64,000 bases of DNA from Trichopria drosophilae (lineage: Eukaryota; Arthropoda; Insecta; Hymenoptera; Diapriidae). The stretch covers positions 63,902,501-63,966,500 of the forward strand of contig CM059585.1 of assembly GCA_030407085.1 (NCBI GenBank). The letters run 5' to 3'. Each line of letters begins with the position of its first letter. Position 1 is the stretch's first letter. Positions 1 through 13,710 of this stretch are shown in pieces. Made by a program: the position numbers and the translations under genes. The notes under the pieces are model-generated. The model saw nothing but the letters and a program-made list of their open reading frames with translations. It did no database searches and had not been told where the DNA came from.

Positions 1-2417
1 GAAGCTGAAGACATTGTACAGCAGACGATGGGTGCTATAATCGCCGGCTGCGAAGCTTCTATTCCTAGACGCGTCCGACGATATCACCGTAAACCAGCCT
101 ACTGGTGGAACGATGATATCCAGGAACTGCGAAGGAACGCACTGCGATACAGACGTCTCGCATAACGAAATAGATATCGAAGGAACGCACTGCGATACAG
201 ACGTCTCGCATAACGAAATAGATATCGAGACGAAACTCTCCTGGAAGCGTACAAGACGGCGAAGAAAGTGATGAGAACTGCTATACGCAAGAACAAACTC
301 CGCTCCTGGAAGGAAGTCTGTGAGGATATTAACCGCGATACATGGGGTCTTGGATATAACATCGTCATGGGCCGGTTCGGATACCGCATACCAGCGGCGC
401 CCGGCGATGCGGAATCCACAAAGCTAATAGTGCACGCATTGTTCCCTGAACACCCTGAGAGGGTACGCCAGGACTTACAAATAGAAGAAGATATACCCCT
501 TTTTACCTCAGAGGAGGTCCTACAAGGTCCAACGAACTCGCTTGGAAACCGCAAGGCGCCGGGGCCTGACGGCATACCCTCAGAGGCGATGAAGCTAGCC
601 GTAGCAACATGTCCGACTGAGGTCCGAAATATGTATAACCAAGTATTAGCTGCAGGTATTTTCCCTAGTATTTGGAAAAGGCAGAGGCTGGTCCTGATTG
701 ACAAGGGAAAAGGGCCTCCCATTACCCCGTCATCATTTAGGCCTCTGTGCATGGTGGATAACGCAGGAAAGGTCTATGAGAAAATGATTAAAGTGCGATT
801 ACATACTGCTGTGGAAAGCGCTGGAGGCCTCTCCAAAACCCAGTATGGCTTTAGAGCTAAACACTCGACAGTCGGAGCAATCCAAGAGGTAGTAGATGCT
901 GCGAGAACAGCTTGGCTAGGGAATCACAGGACTAGAGATGCCTGTGTCCTTATAACCCTGGATGTAAAGAATGCCTTTAATTCTGCCAGGTGGACGGATA
1001 TACTGGAAGCACTGGAGCACCGTTATACTATCCCGTTGTACCTTAGACGAGTCCTCGAGGACTACATGTGTGATAGAACTCTTATCTATAACACTACAGA
1101 GGGCACTAAGACGCGCAAATTGACTGCTGGGGTTGCGCAGGGTTCGGTTCTGGGGCCGGACCTGTGGAACATTATGTATGACGGTGTACTTCGTATTAAT
1201 CTGCCCAGTTGGGCTAAAATAATTGCCTATGCTGATGACGTTGCGATTATCATTATGGCACGAAATGCGGAACAAGCAAATAGGAGAATCGCGGCGGTTA
1301 TGGCCATAGCCCAGGAGTGGCTCCAAGACCACGCACTTGAGCTGGCCACAACTAAAACGGAGATGGTGGTCCTCACTAGACAGAGGACGATTCCCTATCC
1401 ACTTACAGTGGAATTTGGCGGCACAACAATTGTTGCGGGGAAGGAAGTGAAGTATCTTGGAGAGACACTTGACGCCAAATTGACCCACTGGAGGCATATC
1501 TCCCAAGCAGCCGAAAAGGCGGCAAAAGCAGTCGCATGTTTATCGCGACTAATGCCAAATATCTCGGGCCCTAAAACGTCGAAAAGACGGATCATTATCA
1601 ACGTCGTACACTCAATAATGCTGTACGGCGCCGAAATCTGGGTAGAAGCAACCAGTGTAGCCAAATATAGAAAACGGTTGCTACAGGTGCAAAGGTCGGC
1701 TGCATTACGGGTTACTTGTGCTTATCGTACTGTCTCAGAATTGGTGGTACTGGTAGTGGCAAGCGCCCCACCAATTGACCTACTCGCGAAGGAGAAACGG
1801 CAGGTATATGTCAGGAATCTGAACACTGACAGTGACCGGACGTGCAACAAAGCCTTGGAGAGGTCCCTTATGCTAGAAAGCTGGCAAAAACGATGGACGG
1901 ATAATCCTGATATAGCGAAATGGACGCATGAACTAATCCCAGACATAAAGGTGTGGTACAAAAGGAAGCATGGAGAGGTCAACTTCTATTTGACGCAACT
2001 CCTTACGGGACACGGACTCTTTGGGAGTTACCTGTATAAGAGGCAGATCAGGCGGAGTCCGCAATGCCTGTATGGCTGCGAGCAACCGGACACACCGAAA
2101 CATACGTTCTTTGAATGTCACCGATGGGCAGAACATAGGAACGAACTGGAGGAGAAACTGGAAAGCGTCCTGAAAGAATAGTGGCGATCATGCTTGGTAG
2201 TGAAGAAGCCTGGGAAAAGGTTAGGATGTACTCCGAGATGGTACTAAGAACAAACAAAGCAGAGGAAGGCCAAATGTTAATGCTGAATACAAGCTATAAA
2301 AAGAGGGAGTGGCAGCCTTTCAGACTGCAACAGTGGCCCCGCACCGTAGTAATGCGTGGAGCTTTGGTACCGGTGCGGATCAGGCTAGGGCAAAAGAGGT
2401 GGAGGTTTAGTGGGTAG
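1..2417 (+). pseudogene. R1-like non-LTR retrotransposon ORF2 (reverse transcriptase half), decayed
   Basis: This encodes the reverse transcriptase part of a LINE that would copy its own RNA into a nicked chromosomal target. The long open stretch runs 268-2181 (637 codons). The same frame is readable from base 1 but carries TAA stops at 163-165 and 211-213, the second created by a 48-bp duplication. Visible RT landmarks are APGPDGIPSEA (about residue 97), LDVKNAFNSARW (about 231), GVAQGSVLGP (about 289) and the catalytic AYADDVAII (YADD at 321-324). The C-terminus has LTGHGLFGSYL followed by a Cys/His cluster, CLYGCEQPDTPKHTFFECH, typical of R1-clade elements. The TAG at 2179-2181 is probably a frameshift: the next frame (2181-2417) continues with a plausible helical tail (EEAWEKVRMYSEMVLR). 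The endonuclease domain and ORF1 would lie before the window or are lost. R1 clade is my best call; another R1-superclade LINE is possible. Confidence 0.85.
130..225 (+). repeat. 48-bp tandem duplication inside the R1-like ORF
   Basis: Bases 130-177 are repeated exactly at 178-225. The unit is a multiple of three, so the frame is kept, but each copy carries an in-frame TAA. The region lies in the linker before the RT domain. Confidence 0.95.
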
Positions 2418-2955
<538 letters not shown>

Positions 2956-5900
2956 AAAATATTGTATTTATTTTAAAAAATACACAAAAAACCCGTTGCA
3001 ATATAAGATAATTTAGTGCCATCATATTGACGTGTGAAATGTCACCTGATAATTTTATTATTATGACTTTTTTAAAGTTAATTCAATTGTTTTATTAAGT
3101 ATATATTAAATATATTTGTATATATATTATACTATATTTACAATGTTTGAGGCTCGCAAATAAGTAAGAAAAAAGCTTCTCCAGCGGGACCGTGCATAAG
3201 GTGGCACAATGGCCGAACGGTTAAATCCGAAAAAATGTGTCCCAAACAAATGATACTTCTGACAATAAACATATACTGAATATGTATTGGTTTAATAGCG
3301 AAGAAATACTTGTTAGCAAAAGTTGAAATAAATTAAAAAAAAGTAATAAAATAGGAAAACATATTTAAAAAATATTCCACGAAAATGAAGAATAATGTAA
3401 GAAAATCGCACCTACTTGATACATTCCGGAAACATATTGTATCTAAATAATCTTTGATTTGGTCCCAAAACATTCAAAATGCCGTAACAACCGAACGTTT
3501 TGGGATATTTGACCTCGTTTTTATCGGAAATGCGATCTGCTACGAAATTCTGCTGGCCCCTGCATTTTCATTCCAAAAAATACGTCGGAAAGGGCACTTT
3601 CTTTGTCAAAGGCAATGAAAAAAGAAAATTTTGTCGTGCACTGGTGTTAATTTATTATTGAAATTAATTAACACAGATGATTGTGATTAATTTCATGTGT
3701 TGTCTAGCCAGCTTCAATTAAAATATATAAAAAGTTACAATCAGAGGCTTTATATCTCCTTTTATAAATAAGTAATTCCAATTATAAATTAATGAGTGGA
3801 CAGTCACTGCTGAAGTAACACCGTATAATTTAGTTTTTGGTTTATTAATTGTCTTAGTTTTACACCTTCGCATATTTTCTTTTTGATTTTTGTTTCATCG
3901 GACTTTTTAATTTCGGTTTAATTTACTAATTATGAAGACTAGCATCAAACCGCGGAATGGATGATGGCGACAATGAATATGATGAAAACGACAATGTATA
4001 TACGAACTGTAATATCACTGGCCAAATAAAACTTCGAAACCTCTGAAAGAAGATGAAAACGTCGGAAATATTAAGAAAGAAACTTAACGCTGCTTCACTT
4101 TAAATAATTTACTATTCGATATTGATAGATGTCAAAATAGTTCAAACAGTTTAATAACAGCGTACGGAGGGGAAAAGGGAATGGAGATACAAAAATAATT
4201 TCAGTACTCCAATTAATTATAATTATTTATATACACTTGCATATTTCTGTAATTGACTGTACTTATTATGTGAAACAAATTTCGGGAAAACATTAATAAT
4301 TTTCCAATGTTCTTTTGAAAGACCAATATGTTACACTGTTAAAAATGTCATGAAATTTACTCAACATTTAATGTACAGTGCATTCATTTATTCAATCTGA
4401 ATTAATATACATGTGCTGGAAGTTTTTTTGGTAGTTTACAGTGTACGCTCTCTTCCATAGTTGAGCCCTATACTTCATATTTCATATTTTATAATTTACT
4501 TATATCGATTTAATAATTATGATAAATATTCTCTCTTTGTTGGTATCGAGTCATAGTTCTTTCACATTATCTCTTCTTATATTATACAACTATCATGAAT
4601 AATTTCTTTAATAACAAATTATATTACACCACTTTTTCTTCCTTATGAAAACTACAAACAGCTACATAAACACGTGCCATTTAATAGAAACCAATTATTG
4701 TACTATTTTTATTTACTATTTTGTATTTCTTATCAATTCGTATAATTTACTGATTGTACTTCAATCAATTTTATTACATTGAAAAGTTTTTACATCATAA
4801 TGATAGGACTTCATTTACTTTAAACATGCAAAATATATTTAAAAAACAAGTTTACAAAAAGAATTTATAGTAACGAGGCACGTTTACTTACTAAACTAGT
4901 ATTGTTTACTTGATAAATTGTATTTATTGATACAATATTAGTAAAGGTAAATAATATCAACAGAAATCCATCGCAAATAATAAATATAGTATGAAACAAT
5001 CATTTATTTAGTTACATTTATTTTTACATATTATACAGCTTGAGGTTTATTTAATTATTTTTAAGATGAACTATTTTCTTCATTTTTATCTAATAGGAAC
5101 ACGCTAAATAAAATCATTCATTGGTTTCGCAATTTTAATAATTCCTTCAATTATTTTTTACCCAACACCAATTCAATAAAAAGGTTTAAATATTATTTAT
5201 TTAGATCATTTTAACAGTTGTTAAAAGTTACAATAGCCTATTAAAATCTGTATTCATTTAATATATAAATATAATCAGAATACGATTTGGAATATTCATT
5301 AATTATTATTATTATACATAAACTAACAAATATAACAATTGCACCAAAAATTAAACGATTTCTCATATTATAAATAATGAAACCACTGGGAGCGCAGAAC
5401 AACCTACTACGTGGAAGATTAAATATTTGACAGTTTTAATATTTTTTAACAGCGTTTTCGCTGATCAAGTAATATGAAATTACAGAAGCAGTTTGTCATC
5501 AATAACAGTTTACTTACCAATGTACCACTGTTAAATATAGTTCTAGATTTAATCTTTGCAAATTCAAAGGAATGTTGTAATTTTAATAGCATATTACAAG
5601 TATTACAGTACTAACGCGCCATTGGGAAGCTTTTCAAGTGTGAATGCAAGTACGTAATAGTAATTATTATTGCAATAAATTAGTTCCAACAGTATTTGAA
5701 ATAGTTACCTTGCAATTCATCCAAAGGTAGATTTTTCCGGGAAACAATACACGATATGACACTTCCCACAACGCTAATTCGTTCTCGAAAAATATCCATA
5801 TTGTGTACCATGGTTTTTTCTATGCCAAACTGAGTCTTTGCAGCTCTTAAACGATTTGCTAATGTAGTTCACTGAAATACTAAATACTTAATACTTTTCG

Positions 5901-6690
5901 TTCGGCATTCTGCTGTTAAATGGTTTAACGTTTTCCTGGAATGGCGAAATGGTGTAGATAAAGAATATGAATGATTTATTTATTCCATATGACATGTAAA
6001 TAGATATTGAATTAATATTAAACGAATAATACTATGGTTTATGATAATAATAAGCAGTATTTTTGTGTTTGTTGTTTCTGCTGCTGTTATAATAACAAAA
6101 AAAAAATATGTATATATATATAATACACTGCCCTGAAAACATTGTTATTATTATAAATATCAATTTCCCCGCATTTTGACTAAGTTGTTCTCCATATTTT
6201 TTCTCCAATACGCATTTAAAAAATTCGTTATGCAAAAATACAGAAATTAAAACGGTAAGAATGTTCAGAAAATGTTCCTTCTGTCATTTACACCTCTTCA
6301 AAACTTAAAAATCGATTTTCTCGCAACAAATTTATTAAGAATTAATCTGCAATATACCAAGTTAAATATATTAATATTTTATACTTAATATTTTTTTAAT
6401 ATATAATAAGTCACTATTTTCTTATTTAATTCGATACTTTATCTCACATTTTTAATATATTTTGTAATTCCGAACACTTCTAAATATTTTTCGGAACCAG
6501 AGCATTTTTGCAGAGACAAAAAAAAACGTTTTGCCTTTTGGAAAAATCGATTAAATGATATTTAGAGGTCGAACAAAGTCTTTTAAATTAGCTTAATTTA
6601 GCAAAAAATTAACATTCAGAGTTTAATTTTTAACACTTTGAATCGTGCATTTTTCATTTTGCAATGTGGTTGACAATCGTTAATCGCGAG
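2956..6690. other. A+T-rich stretch with no gene recognised
   Basis: I see no coherent reading frame, terminal repeat or RNA gene here, only A+T-rich sequence with short homopolymers. A phrase resembling the A box of a class II tRNA lies near 3207-3225 without a B box at the right spacing. Confidence 0.6.
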
Positions 6691-6692
6691 TT

Positions 6693-6895
6693 TATGGGGT
6701 CTTTGATTACGAATCCAGCGTTGGATTTACAAAATTCAAAATGGCGAATACAATAGGGACGAAAAATATCTAAAAAAATGTCTCCATTTAAGTGAAATTT
6801 GTTACCCGAAGGTTTTTGATATCGCTGATTGCGAATCTGACGTTGCTTTTATGAAATTAAAAATGACGGATCCAACATGGTGGGAAAAATGTATA
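6693..6895 (+). repeat. Dispersed 'gatcgctgattgcgaat' repeat, copy A (about 2 units)
   Basis: Two diverged units of a repeat whose core reads 'gctgattgcgaatctgac' then 'attcaaaatggcgga-cca'. The same core recurs at 7716-8060, 14120-14655, 26780-26870 and 42490-42690 in both orientations. It is non-coding as far as I can see. Confidence 0.6.
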
Positions 6896-7609
6896 AATGT
6901 CTCCTCTTATTTGTTCTCTATCCAAGTTTCAAAATGGGCTTATAATTTCATCTCAGGCATACATGTGCATTTGATGTATAAATATTGTTTGGCTCGTCGC
7001 AATATTGGATTCTGCAGTTTAAAATAGAAAAATGAGTTGCTATACTTGGCCTGCCAATATCACTTTTTCGAAGACCTGGAATTTCATGGAATTCTGTATG
7101 AATTAAATACAGGTATTTAATCATTTATTTATTTTACTGGAAAAGTAACAGATGTTTATAAATTGTTACACATACAAACATATTTACAACAGTTTTTTAA
7201 TATTACTATTTTTTTGTATCATTTCAAACAAATTATTTTTAAAACATTTTTATATATTTTAATATTTGCATATTTGATATATCCAATGTAAAAAATTTGC
7301 CTTATTTGTCAAATGTACAACGTTTTTTATGATGTTTAACACTATATTTTAGCATTTAAACTCGACTAGAAAAATTTGCCGCTGGTAATTTCTTATTGTC
7401 CGAGGTCTGCTCTTTCCAATGGTGTATGTCAACATTTCTCAAATGTTGAAATAAAAAGTTATACGCGTTTTTTTTTAAAGCATGACATTTTTTGATTTAA
7501 TCTTTAATTTATTGAAATTTATTATCGCTAATGGCGTTCGCATACCTTGAAAAGTCACAAATATCGTGTCAAAAATTAATTCGTTATCAGATAGGCGTAT
7601 TTTTTAAAG

Positions 7610-8060
7610 TAACATTTTAAAATGGTGGACACTAAATGGCGATAAAAGTGAAATTTTGTTCATAATATTATAGCAGTGTATTCAATATCGCAAAGCTTAA
7701 TGTTTTTTTTTAAACTGGTATTCAGGGGTTTTGTTGAATTGTGTTTTGAGATTACTGAATACGAATCTGGATTCGTTTTTAAATACTCAAAACAGTGGAT
7801 CCAATGTGATCATCAGAGACCCCACAAATTCCTATCGTATGTTTCAAGTTAATCCGTTCAACTTTCAACATTTTGTTTTCAAAAACTAACTTCAGTTTCG
7901 TAATCGCCGCCTTCAAGAACATTTGGTTATCAACGTTTTTAAAAATTGGTTGCATTTTGCGAATTTGAACACATGGGTAGGATATTACAAATAATAAATC
8001 ACTTTTATCGCCATTTTGTGTCCGCCATTTTGAATTTTTGCTTTCTGAAATATACCTATC
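7610..8060. repeat. Dispersed repeat family, copy B (diverged, both orientations)
   Basis: Contains 'actgaatacgaatctgg' and 'cagtggatccaatgtgat' at about 7756-7810 and inverted-sense phrases such as 'cgccattttgtgtccgccat' around 8009-8030. It is more decayed than copies C and E. Confidence 0.45.
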
Positions 8061-8955
8061 GGAATTCATTTTTGATAGGATTTTAGTGACATTTTGAGGT
8101 ATGTTAATGCCATTACCCATAATAAAATTCGAGTAATAAAAAATAATGCTTTTTTTTTTTAAACATATGTAACGTTTTAATCTCCGAATAAAAATTTGTT
8201 TAATGCGTCATAGGAAAGAGCGATCTTTGGCCAATAAGAAATACCTAGTGTCCAATTTTGCTCATACAGTTTCAATTCTAAAATATTAGTGATTTCAAAC
8301 TTCATTATGAAATTTTATACATTTGGGCGTTACAGGTTTATTGCCATGCTTTATTGGAACGGCTAACTTTTATTACTATTATTTTATATTTTCATTTTAA
8401 TATGGTCTGCATGGATCTTTTAAAAATTATTTACTTCAATAATTGTTATAATCTGACATTTCTTCCAAAAATATAAAAAAGAAATTAACGCAAGTTGTTC
8501 GAATGACAAAATGATGATTGTTTATAATTCCAATGAATCCTTATCAATTAATTTTTATTTAACATTTATAAGTTGTCAATAGTATGGTAAATCACACTCA
8601 GATTTACCATAATCTGATTTATTCAAAAACCATTTGTTTAATAATTTTATAAAATATTTGAGGTTTTATATCTACCAGTATCTCTTTGCCATTCGTTTAT
8701 GTTATTGAAACATGATAAAAGAAACCAATATTATGGTAACAAATTAAAAAATAAACTAGATGCCTTCGACCCGGGTGCCTACAATTTTGGCTAAATTCGT
8801 ATTGCAGTTCCCTGACGAAAGGCTGATGCTTCCGGGAATATTCCCATTTTAACACTGCCCGGAAAGAAGGCGACAGAGGTAGTTCTAGCATCGTGAGGTT
8901 CGAGTAGTTTCTATACATATATTGTAACAATATCTTGTTCCTTAAATAGTGTGAA
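8061..8955. other. A+T-rich stretch; GC-richer patch at about 8757-8925
   Basis: There is no recognisable gene. A GC-richer patch (8757-8925) is open on the minus strand for 88 codons (8697-8963), but the protein matches no family I know and the patch may be a fragment of an unidentified element. Confidence 0.4.
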
Positions 8956-8957
8956 TA

Positions 8958-9394
8958 TGCCAATGAATGGACGGTTAAGCATTTTTCACACTTTGATCGA
9001 TTGTAACTTTTGAATTCTTTTATGAAAATTTAATTATGATACTACCATTAGAATCGTTGGACTCTGCTCGTTATGACCGTGTAGTTCAACCTTTGATTTT
9101 ATTTAATTATTAACCTCGTCTTCATACCTTTGTAAAAAATCCGCTAAACCCCAATGAATAGACGGGTTAAATCAAATGGGACGTTTTCAGTACCAGTTTT
9201 GGATGGCTTTAAAACTTTGCTTTGATTTTACAAAATAATAAACACTGGAAGATCAATAGTACTGTAAATATTGTTTTGAATGTTCAAAGAACATAAAAAT
9301 ATGTAGTTTGTTGCATGTTGTGCATCATACATTCATAAGAAATAGAAATATGTAGAAAATCGTCCATTCATTGGTAGTCGTCCATTCATTGGCA
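8958..9394. mobile_element. MITE with perfect inverted ends and TA target duplication
   Basis: The left end TGCCAATGAATGGACG (8958-8973) is matched exactly, inverted, by the right end (9379-9394). TA lies directly outside both ends, as expected for Tc1/mariner-type insertion. A second near-copy of the end sits just inside the right terminus (9361-9374) and a variant near 9151. There is no coding capacity. Family placement within Tc1/mariner is inferred from the TA only. Confidence 0.75.
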
Positions 9395-9434
9395 TAATCA
9401 CCCTATAGTAAAATTGAAAATGAGCATTTTCAAA

Positions 9435-10266
9435 ACTTCGACCCCGAACGCAGGTCAGCCGAAGCACTGATAAATGAGCACGTCTTGTTCACACTGATGC
9501 TTAAAAAAACGCGGTTTAGTCGAGTTTTTGACAGGTCGGGGGGGGGGGCATACCCGCCACGCTCCCCGCTTCCTGCGAAGCCCCGAACCCCCCTACCCGC
9601 TACCACCTCCCCATGGCTACCCGACACCAACATTACAGTGAATATTTTGTTATGCCCCCCCCCCTCCCCGCCCTGATACCCGCCTCACTCCCCTGCTTCC
9701 TCTATGTCTCTGTTTTTCATATAATGTATATAATATACATACGTATGCATTGTATATGTGTATGTACAATTTATGTTAATTTCATGTTAATTTGCTTTTT
9801 ACGGCATTATCGTTGATTTTACAAAAAAATGAATCCAAACTTTTTTGGAGAGAATTCGATGTTCTATATTTTTTGTTTGAAACATTTTTTTGTACGATTT
9901 GTATTTTTTGTTAAAAAATTGAAAAACGTGTTTTTTGAGCGTTTTTTTGTTAAACCTCCCCATAATCTAGTATGCATTGTCTCCAAAAACTAATCAGATC
10001 TAAGTTTGGCCAAGAGAAACCCAAATCCGTTTGTACTTTTTAAATTCGTCATTCCAGTCGCGAGATATCGCGTATACAAAATTTTGCCCACGGACGGACG
10101 GACGGACGGACGGACGTACAATCTAACGGACACCAATTTTTTTTATTGTTGCTTTGGGTTCCTTAGGGCCTGAAACGTCGACATTTGATGAAAAACTATA
10201 GGGTAATTTTTTGGCGGGAACTGACCAAATTCAATACTTCGCCAGACCTATGGTCTAGGTCGAAGT
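9435..10266. mobile_element. Candidate non-autonomous element with hairpin ends and (GGAC)n tract
   Basis: The left end ACTTCGACC (9435) is matched by GGTCGAAGT (10258-10266), giving short inverted termini. Each end also folds on itself: CTTCGACC...GGTCAGCCGAAG on the left and CTTCGCCAGACC-TA-TGGTCTAGGTCGAAG on the right. Inside are a G-run (about 9538-9548), C-rich sequence to about 9670 and a tract of GGAC units (about 10089-10115). No protein-coding signal is convincing. The superfamily is unknown. Confidence 0.45.
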
Positions 10267-11908
10267 AATATTATGAAAGTCTTAATATTTTTAGCAAAAT
10301 CTACTAAGGGATGATTAACGCGAATTTCTGGAATTAGTAATAATTTTCTTGGGTGAAATTCCATAATGTGGTACAAGATTTCGAGTTACATGGGCACACG
10401 AAGTACATGTATAAAGTCATATACTCGTTGAAGATTATTATGTTCAAATTCCAATATTTTTATCGCGAATGATGAAATTTCCGGACTTCATGATATAAGC
10501 ATATGAAGGATTCGCATTTATATAAGTGACGCAAAAGTCGCACAAGCAGTAATTAAAAAATTTTGTAATGAACTGTTAGTGAACTGTGGGAATTGGCTTT
10601 TTTCGATATAAAAGTGCTTCAGATAACAAAGCAAAAAGTGGTAGAATCGTTAGAAAATGAAAACGCGTCCAATAAAAACTGAACGCGCTGAATACTTGAA
10701 GATGCCCAGAGTGGTTGTACTACAAACCTAGAGGATCTGGTGTCATCAAAGACTCTTAACTTCTTAGGTCGGCTCCCTATTGAAAAAATAGATTTGTCAT
10801 GTATGTAAATATTATGTAACTGTTTCTTCCTAAGAGCGCATGGAGTTTCCTTGGACTATAAAATGTCCAACACATTGAAAATAACGGTATGGCTCGGTGA
10901 CAAAATAATGTAACATAACTGGGATGCAACATTTACGTAATAGATCTAATAAAAGGCAATTAAAAATCATATGATAAACAATATTTGCTATTAGGGAAAT
11001 ATTTATGTATATCCTTATGCTACTTTTACAGCATTCATTTTACGTACTCGCATGTAAATAAATATGTAACGATCGCAAACAAATCTGAAAAAAAACTCGT
11101 CCAAACGGGGAATCAAACCTGGGTCTCTCGCATACTACGCTAATGCCATAACCACTACGATAGGCTCGCACGCTATATACGGATGCTCGTTAATTGGGGT
11201 AGAAAACTATTATATTTGAAGTACCCGACGATTAAAAAATGATTTTGATTTTAACGTTATACAGTATATTAGATGTAATAATATATAAACATACATAATG
11301 TTTGTTCTATTTATCGTAAAATTTAATAATTTGTATCTCATTGTTTTCCTTATATTGTTTTTAATGCGTCTAGAACTGTTATACGTCTGTCGTCCAATAT
11401 TTTTTATCCTTTCATTTCATATTGCTAACGTATTTCACTTTTAAATAGAACATCGGGTTTGTATATTATTCGAAAATAAGTATATTTTGAAAGTAATTTA
11501 ACAACAAATTATATTGAATCGAATTGTTTATGCATCTCCGTTTCTGTTACATAGCAGGTATGTATACATTGTTTTATAAATACTATGTAACAGTTTTTAT
11601 CTAGCAGTGGTATCAATGATCTTTTGTGGTTGACGGGACATATCCTTTCACCATTCGTATATTATTATATTATATTATATTTGTGTGATAATAATAAAAA
11701 CCGTACTGATTTTCTTTCACCTGTAACGGCCTTCAGAGATTTATAATCAATCAAATACTAGCGATGTTATCTAAAATGTTATCACAATTATTTTTAATTA
11801 TATAATAACAGAGTACCCGTATATAAAAATATTTGCTTTAACGGTTTTGAATTTTAATTTACATTTTACGTACGTTAGAATCGATACTTGGGCGACCAAC
11901 ACAATATA
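10267..11908. other. A+T-rich stretch, no gene; contains a tRNA-like relic
   Basis: I see no coding region or inverted repeat here apart from the tRNA-like sequence at about 11095-11175. Confidence 0.5.
11095..11175 (-). ncRNA. tRNA-like sequence (pseudogene or SINE head)
   Basis: On the minus strand, a B-box-like GGTTTGATTCC (11109-11119) lies downstream of an A-box-like TATCGTAGTGGTTA (11149-11162), with about 30 nt between. An imperfect anticodon stem-loop can be drawn around GCATT-AGCGTAG-TATGC, but U33 is not a U and the T-stem pairs poorly, so a working tRNA is unlikely. A tRNA-derived repeat or dead tRNA gene fits better. Confidence 0.4.
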
Positions 11909-12020
11909 CTACACAGCACCTATGATAACGGTTATGTTTCATAAACGTTACGTAAACGTATCATAAGAAGGTGGATATGATAGCGGAAATATAACGGTTT
12001 ACTTTCGGATATATATGTAT
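11909..12020 (+). repeat. Dispersed repeat copy shared with 21254-21350
   Basis: 'acacagcacc-atgata-cggttatgt' and 'gcggaaa-ataacggttt-cttccggatat' occur in the same order and spacing here and at 21254-21350. The copies are diverged, function is unknown, and no termini are evident. Confidence 0.55.
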
Positions 12021-12025
12021 ATATA

Positions 12026-13669
12026 CACCGAAAAACTCATATTCTAACTTTTAAGTATACCCTACTCTATCTTAATAATTAAGTGTACAGTACTCTTAAT
12101 GCAAGAAATCTTCTAAACAATTTAAGAAGTTGTCTTAAAGTAAGAATATTCTTACGAAAATATTTTCTTAAAATAAGAATACTCATAAAAAAAAACATTG
12201 TAATTTTAAGAATACTAGCTACTGTTGCAAATTTTGTAAGAAGGAATGCAAGGGCCCTCGAGCGCGGGGGCGAACGAGAGAAAAAAACGAGGAAACCTTT
12301 GCTCAAAGTTCTAGCTTTTCAGATTGAAGTTGCAAGTAATTTTTTTTTACGGAAATATTCTTTATTATTACGGCAACCGGATGAGTAATTTTAAAGAGAT
12401 TTTGATGCTAGGAAGTGCTGAAAAATAAATATTGAAAATTGAAATGTTTGAAATTCGATGCGATAAAATCACGCTTTGAGGTTAAAAATTAATTTCGGGT
12501 AACTCGGTTTTCCACGCTTTCTATCTAATTAATCAAAGCGTGCAGTAAATTACAATAGAATAAATTTGTTTCTTTTACATTTTTTTTATTTCCTCGAGTT
12601 GAATGCATTTTATTCGGTTAGGAATGACGCCTGAAAAGGTTGCATCATATATGTTTTAGAGAAATTTTTGGTTGAGTAAATATGTCTTTGAAATAAATAT
12701 GAAAATTTTTTCCAACTTCAAATTCTCTATACAAACTTCGAAAACACCGGGGCATATGTGAAGCTGCTTATAAAATTTCTTATCGTAATTCGTGGATAAT
12801 TTAAGAAAATGTAAAAACACCAAATACATCCTATTATAATTTACTTCACGCTTTGATTAGTTAGATAAGAAGCGCGGAAAAGCAAGTTATCCAAAAATAA
12901 TTTGTAACCTCAAACAAAGCGTGATTTTATCACATCGAATTTCAAAATTTCTTATTGTAATTCTTACCTTATGGTATCACCATCTCGCCTCATCATGCCT
13001 AGAACCTGTACTTAAAAAAGATCATTCATATTTTTCGAAAATACTGCAGGAATATTCGCAGATGACATGCACGCTGCAAGGAAACGCGAAGGTCTGAACC
13101 CAAAAACAAATGTGAAATGACAGGTTCCGTAACGTGACGTACAATTCAAATTTTCTATATTTATTTTTCAGCACTTCCCAGCATCAAAATCTCTTTAAAA
13201 TCACTCATCCGGCTGCTGTAATAATAAAGAATATTTCCGTAAAAAAAGTTACCTGCAACTTCAATCTGAAAAGCTAGAACTTGGAGCAAAGCTTTCCTCG
13301 CTTTTTCCTCTCGTCCGCCCCCGCGCTCGACGGCCCTTAAGCATATTTTCTTAGCAAAGAAAGAATAATTTTCTTATAATAAGAATATGCTGCTTAATAA
13401 CAAAGAATATATTAGCGGTCACGCCGTTATCGAATTTACCGACGGCGCACCTAGATGTTGACTTTTATAAGGTTCATTCCGACAAGCTATGGAAGAGGTC
13501 TCTCAAGTTTGACTTTTTTCGCGCAAGTATTCACACGGTGGAGCGATACGTATATAAGCCTGACAGTACATAACGTATTTATGTACGATACTGCGATATA
13601 TATAAGCGACAGCCCTGCTTGCGTATACGGATAAATTCGAAACATATTACGTTAATGTATTTATTATAT

Positions 13670-13710
<41 letters not shown>

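Noticed and set aside
916..2136. Minus-strand open frames opposite the R1-like RT
   Set aside because: They are shadows of the coding strand with no motifs of their own.
3199..3230. tRNA-Ser/Leu-like A box (TGGCCGAACGGTTAA)
   Set aside because: No B box or cloverleaf partner lies downstream at plausible spacing.
9485..9816. Pro-rich frames around 9.5-9.8 kb
   Set aside because: Produced by C-rich runs; no conserved motif.
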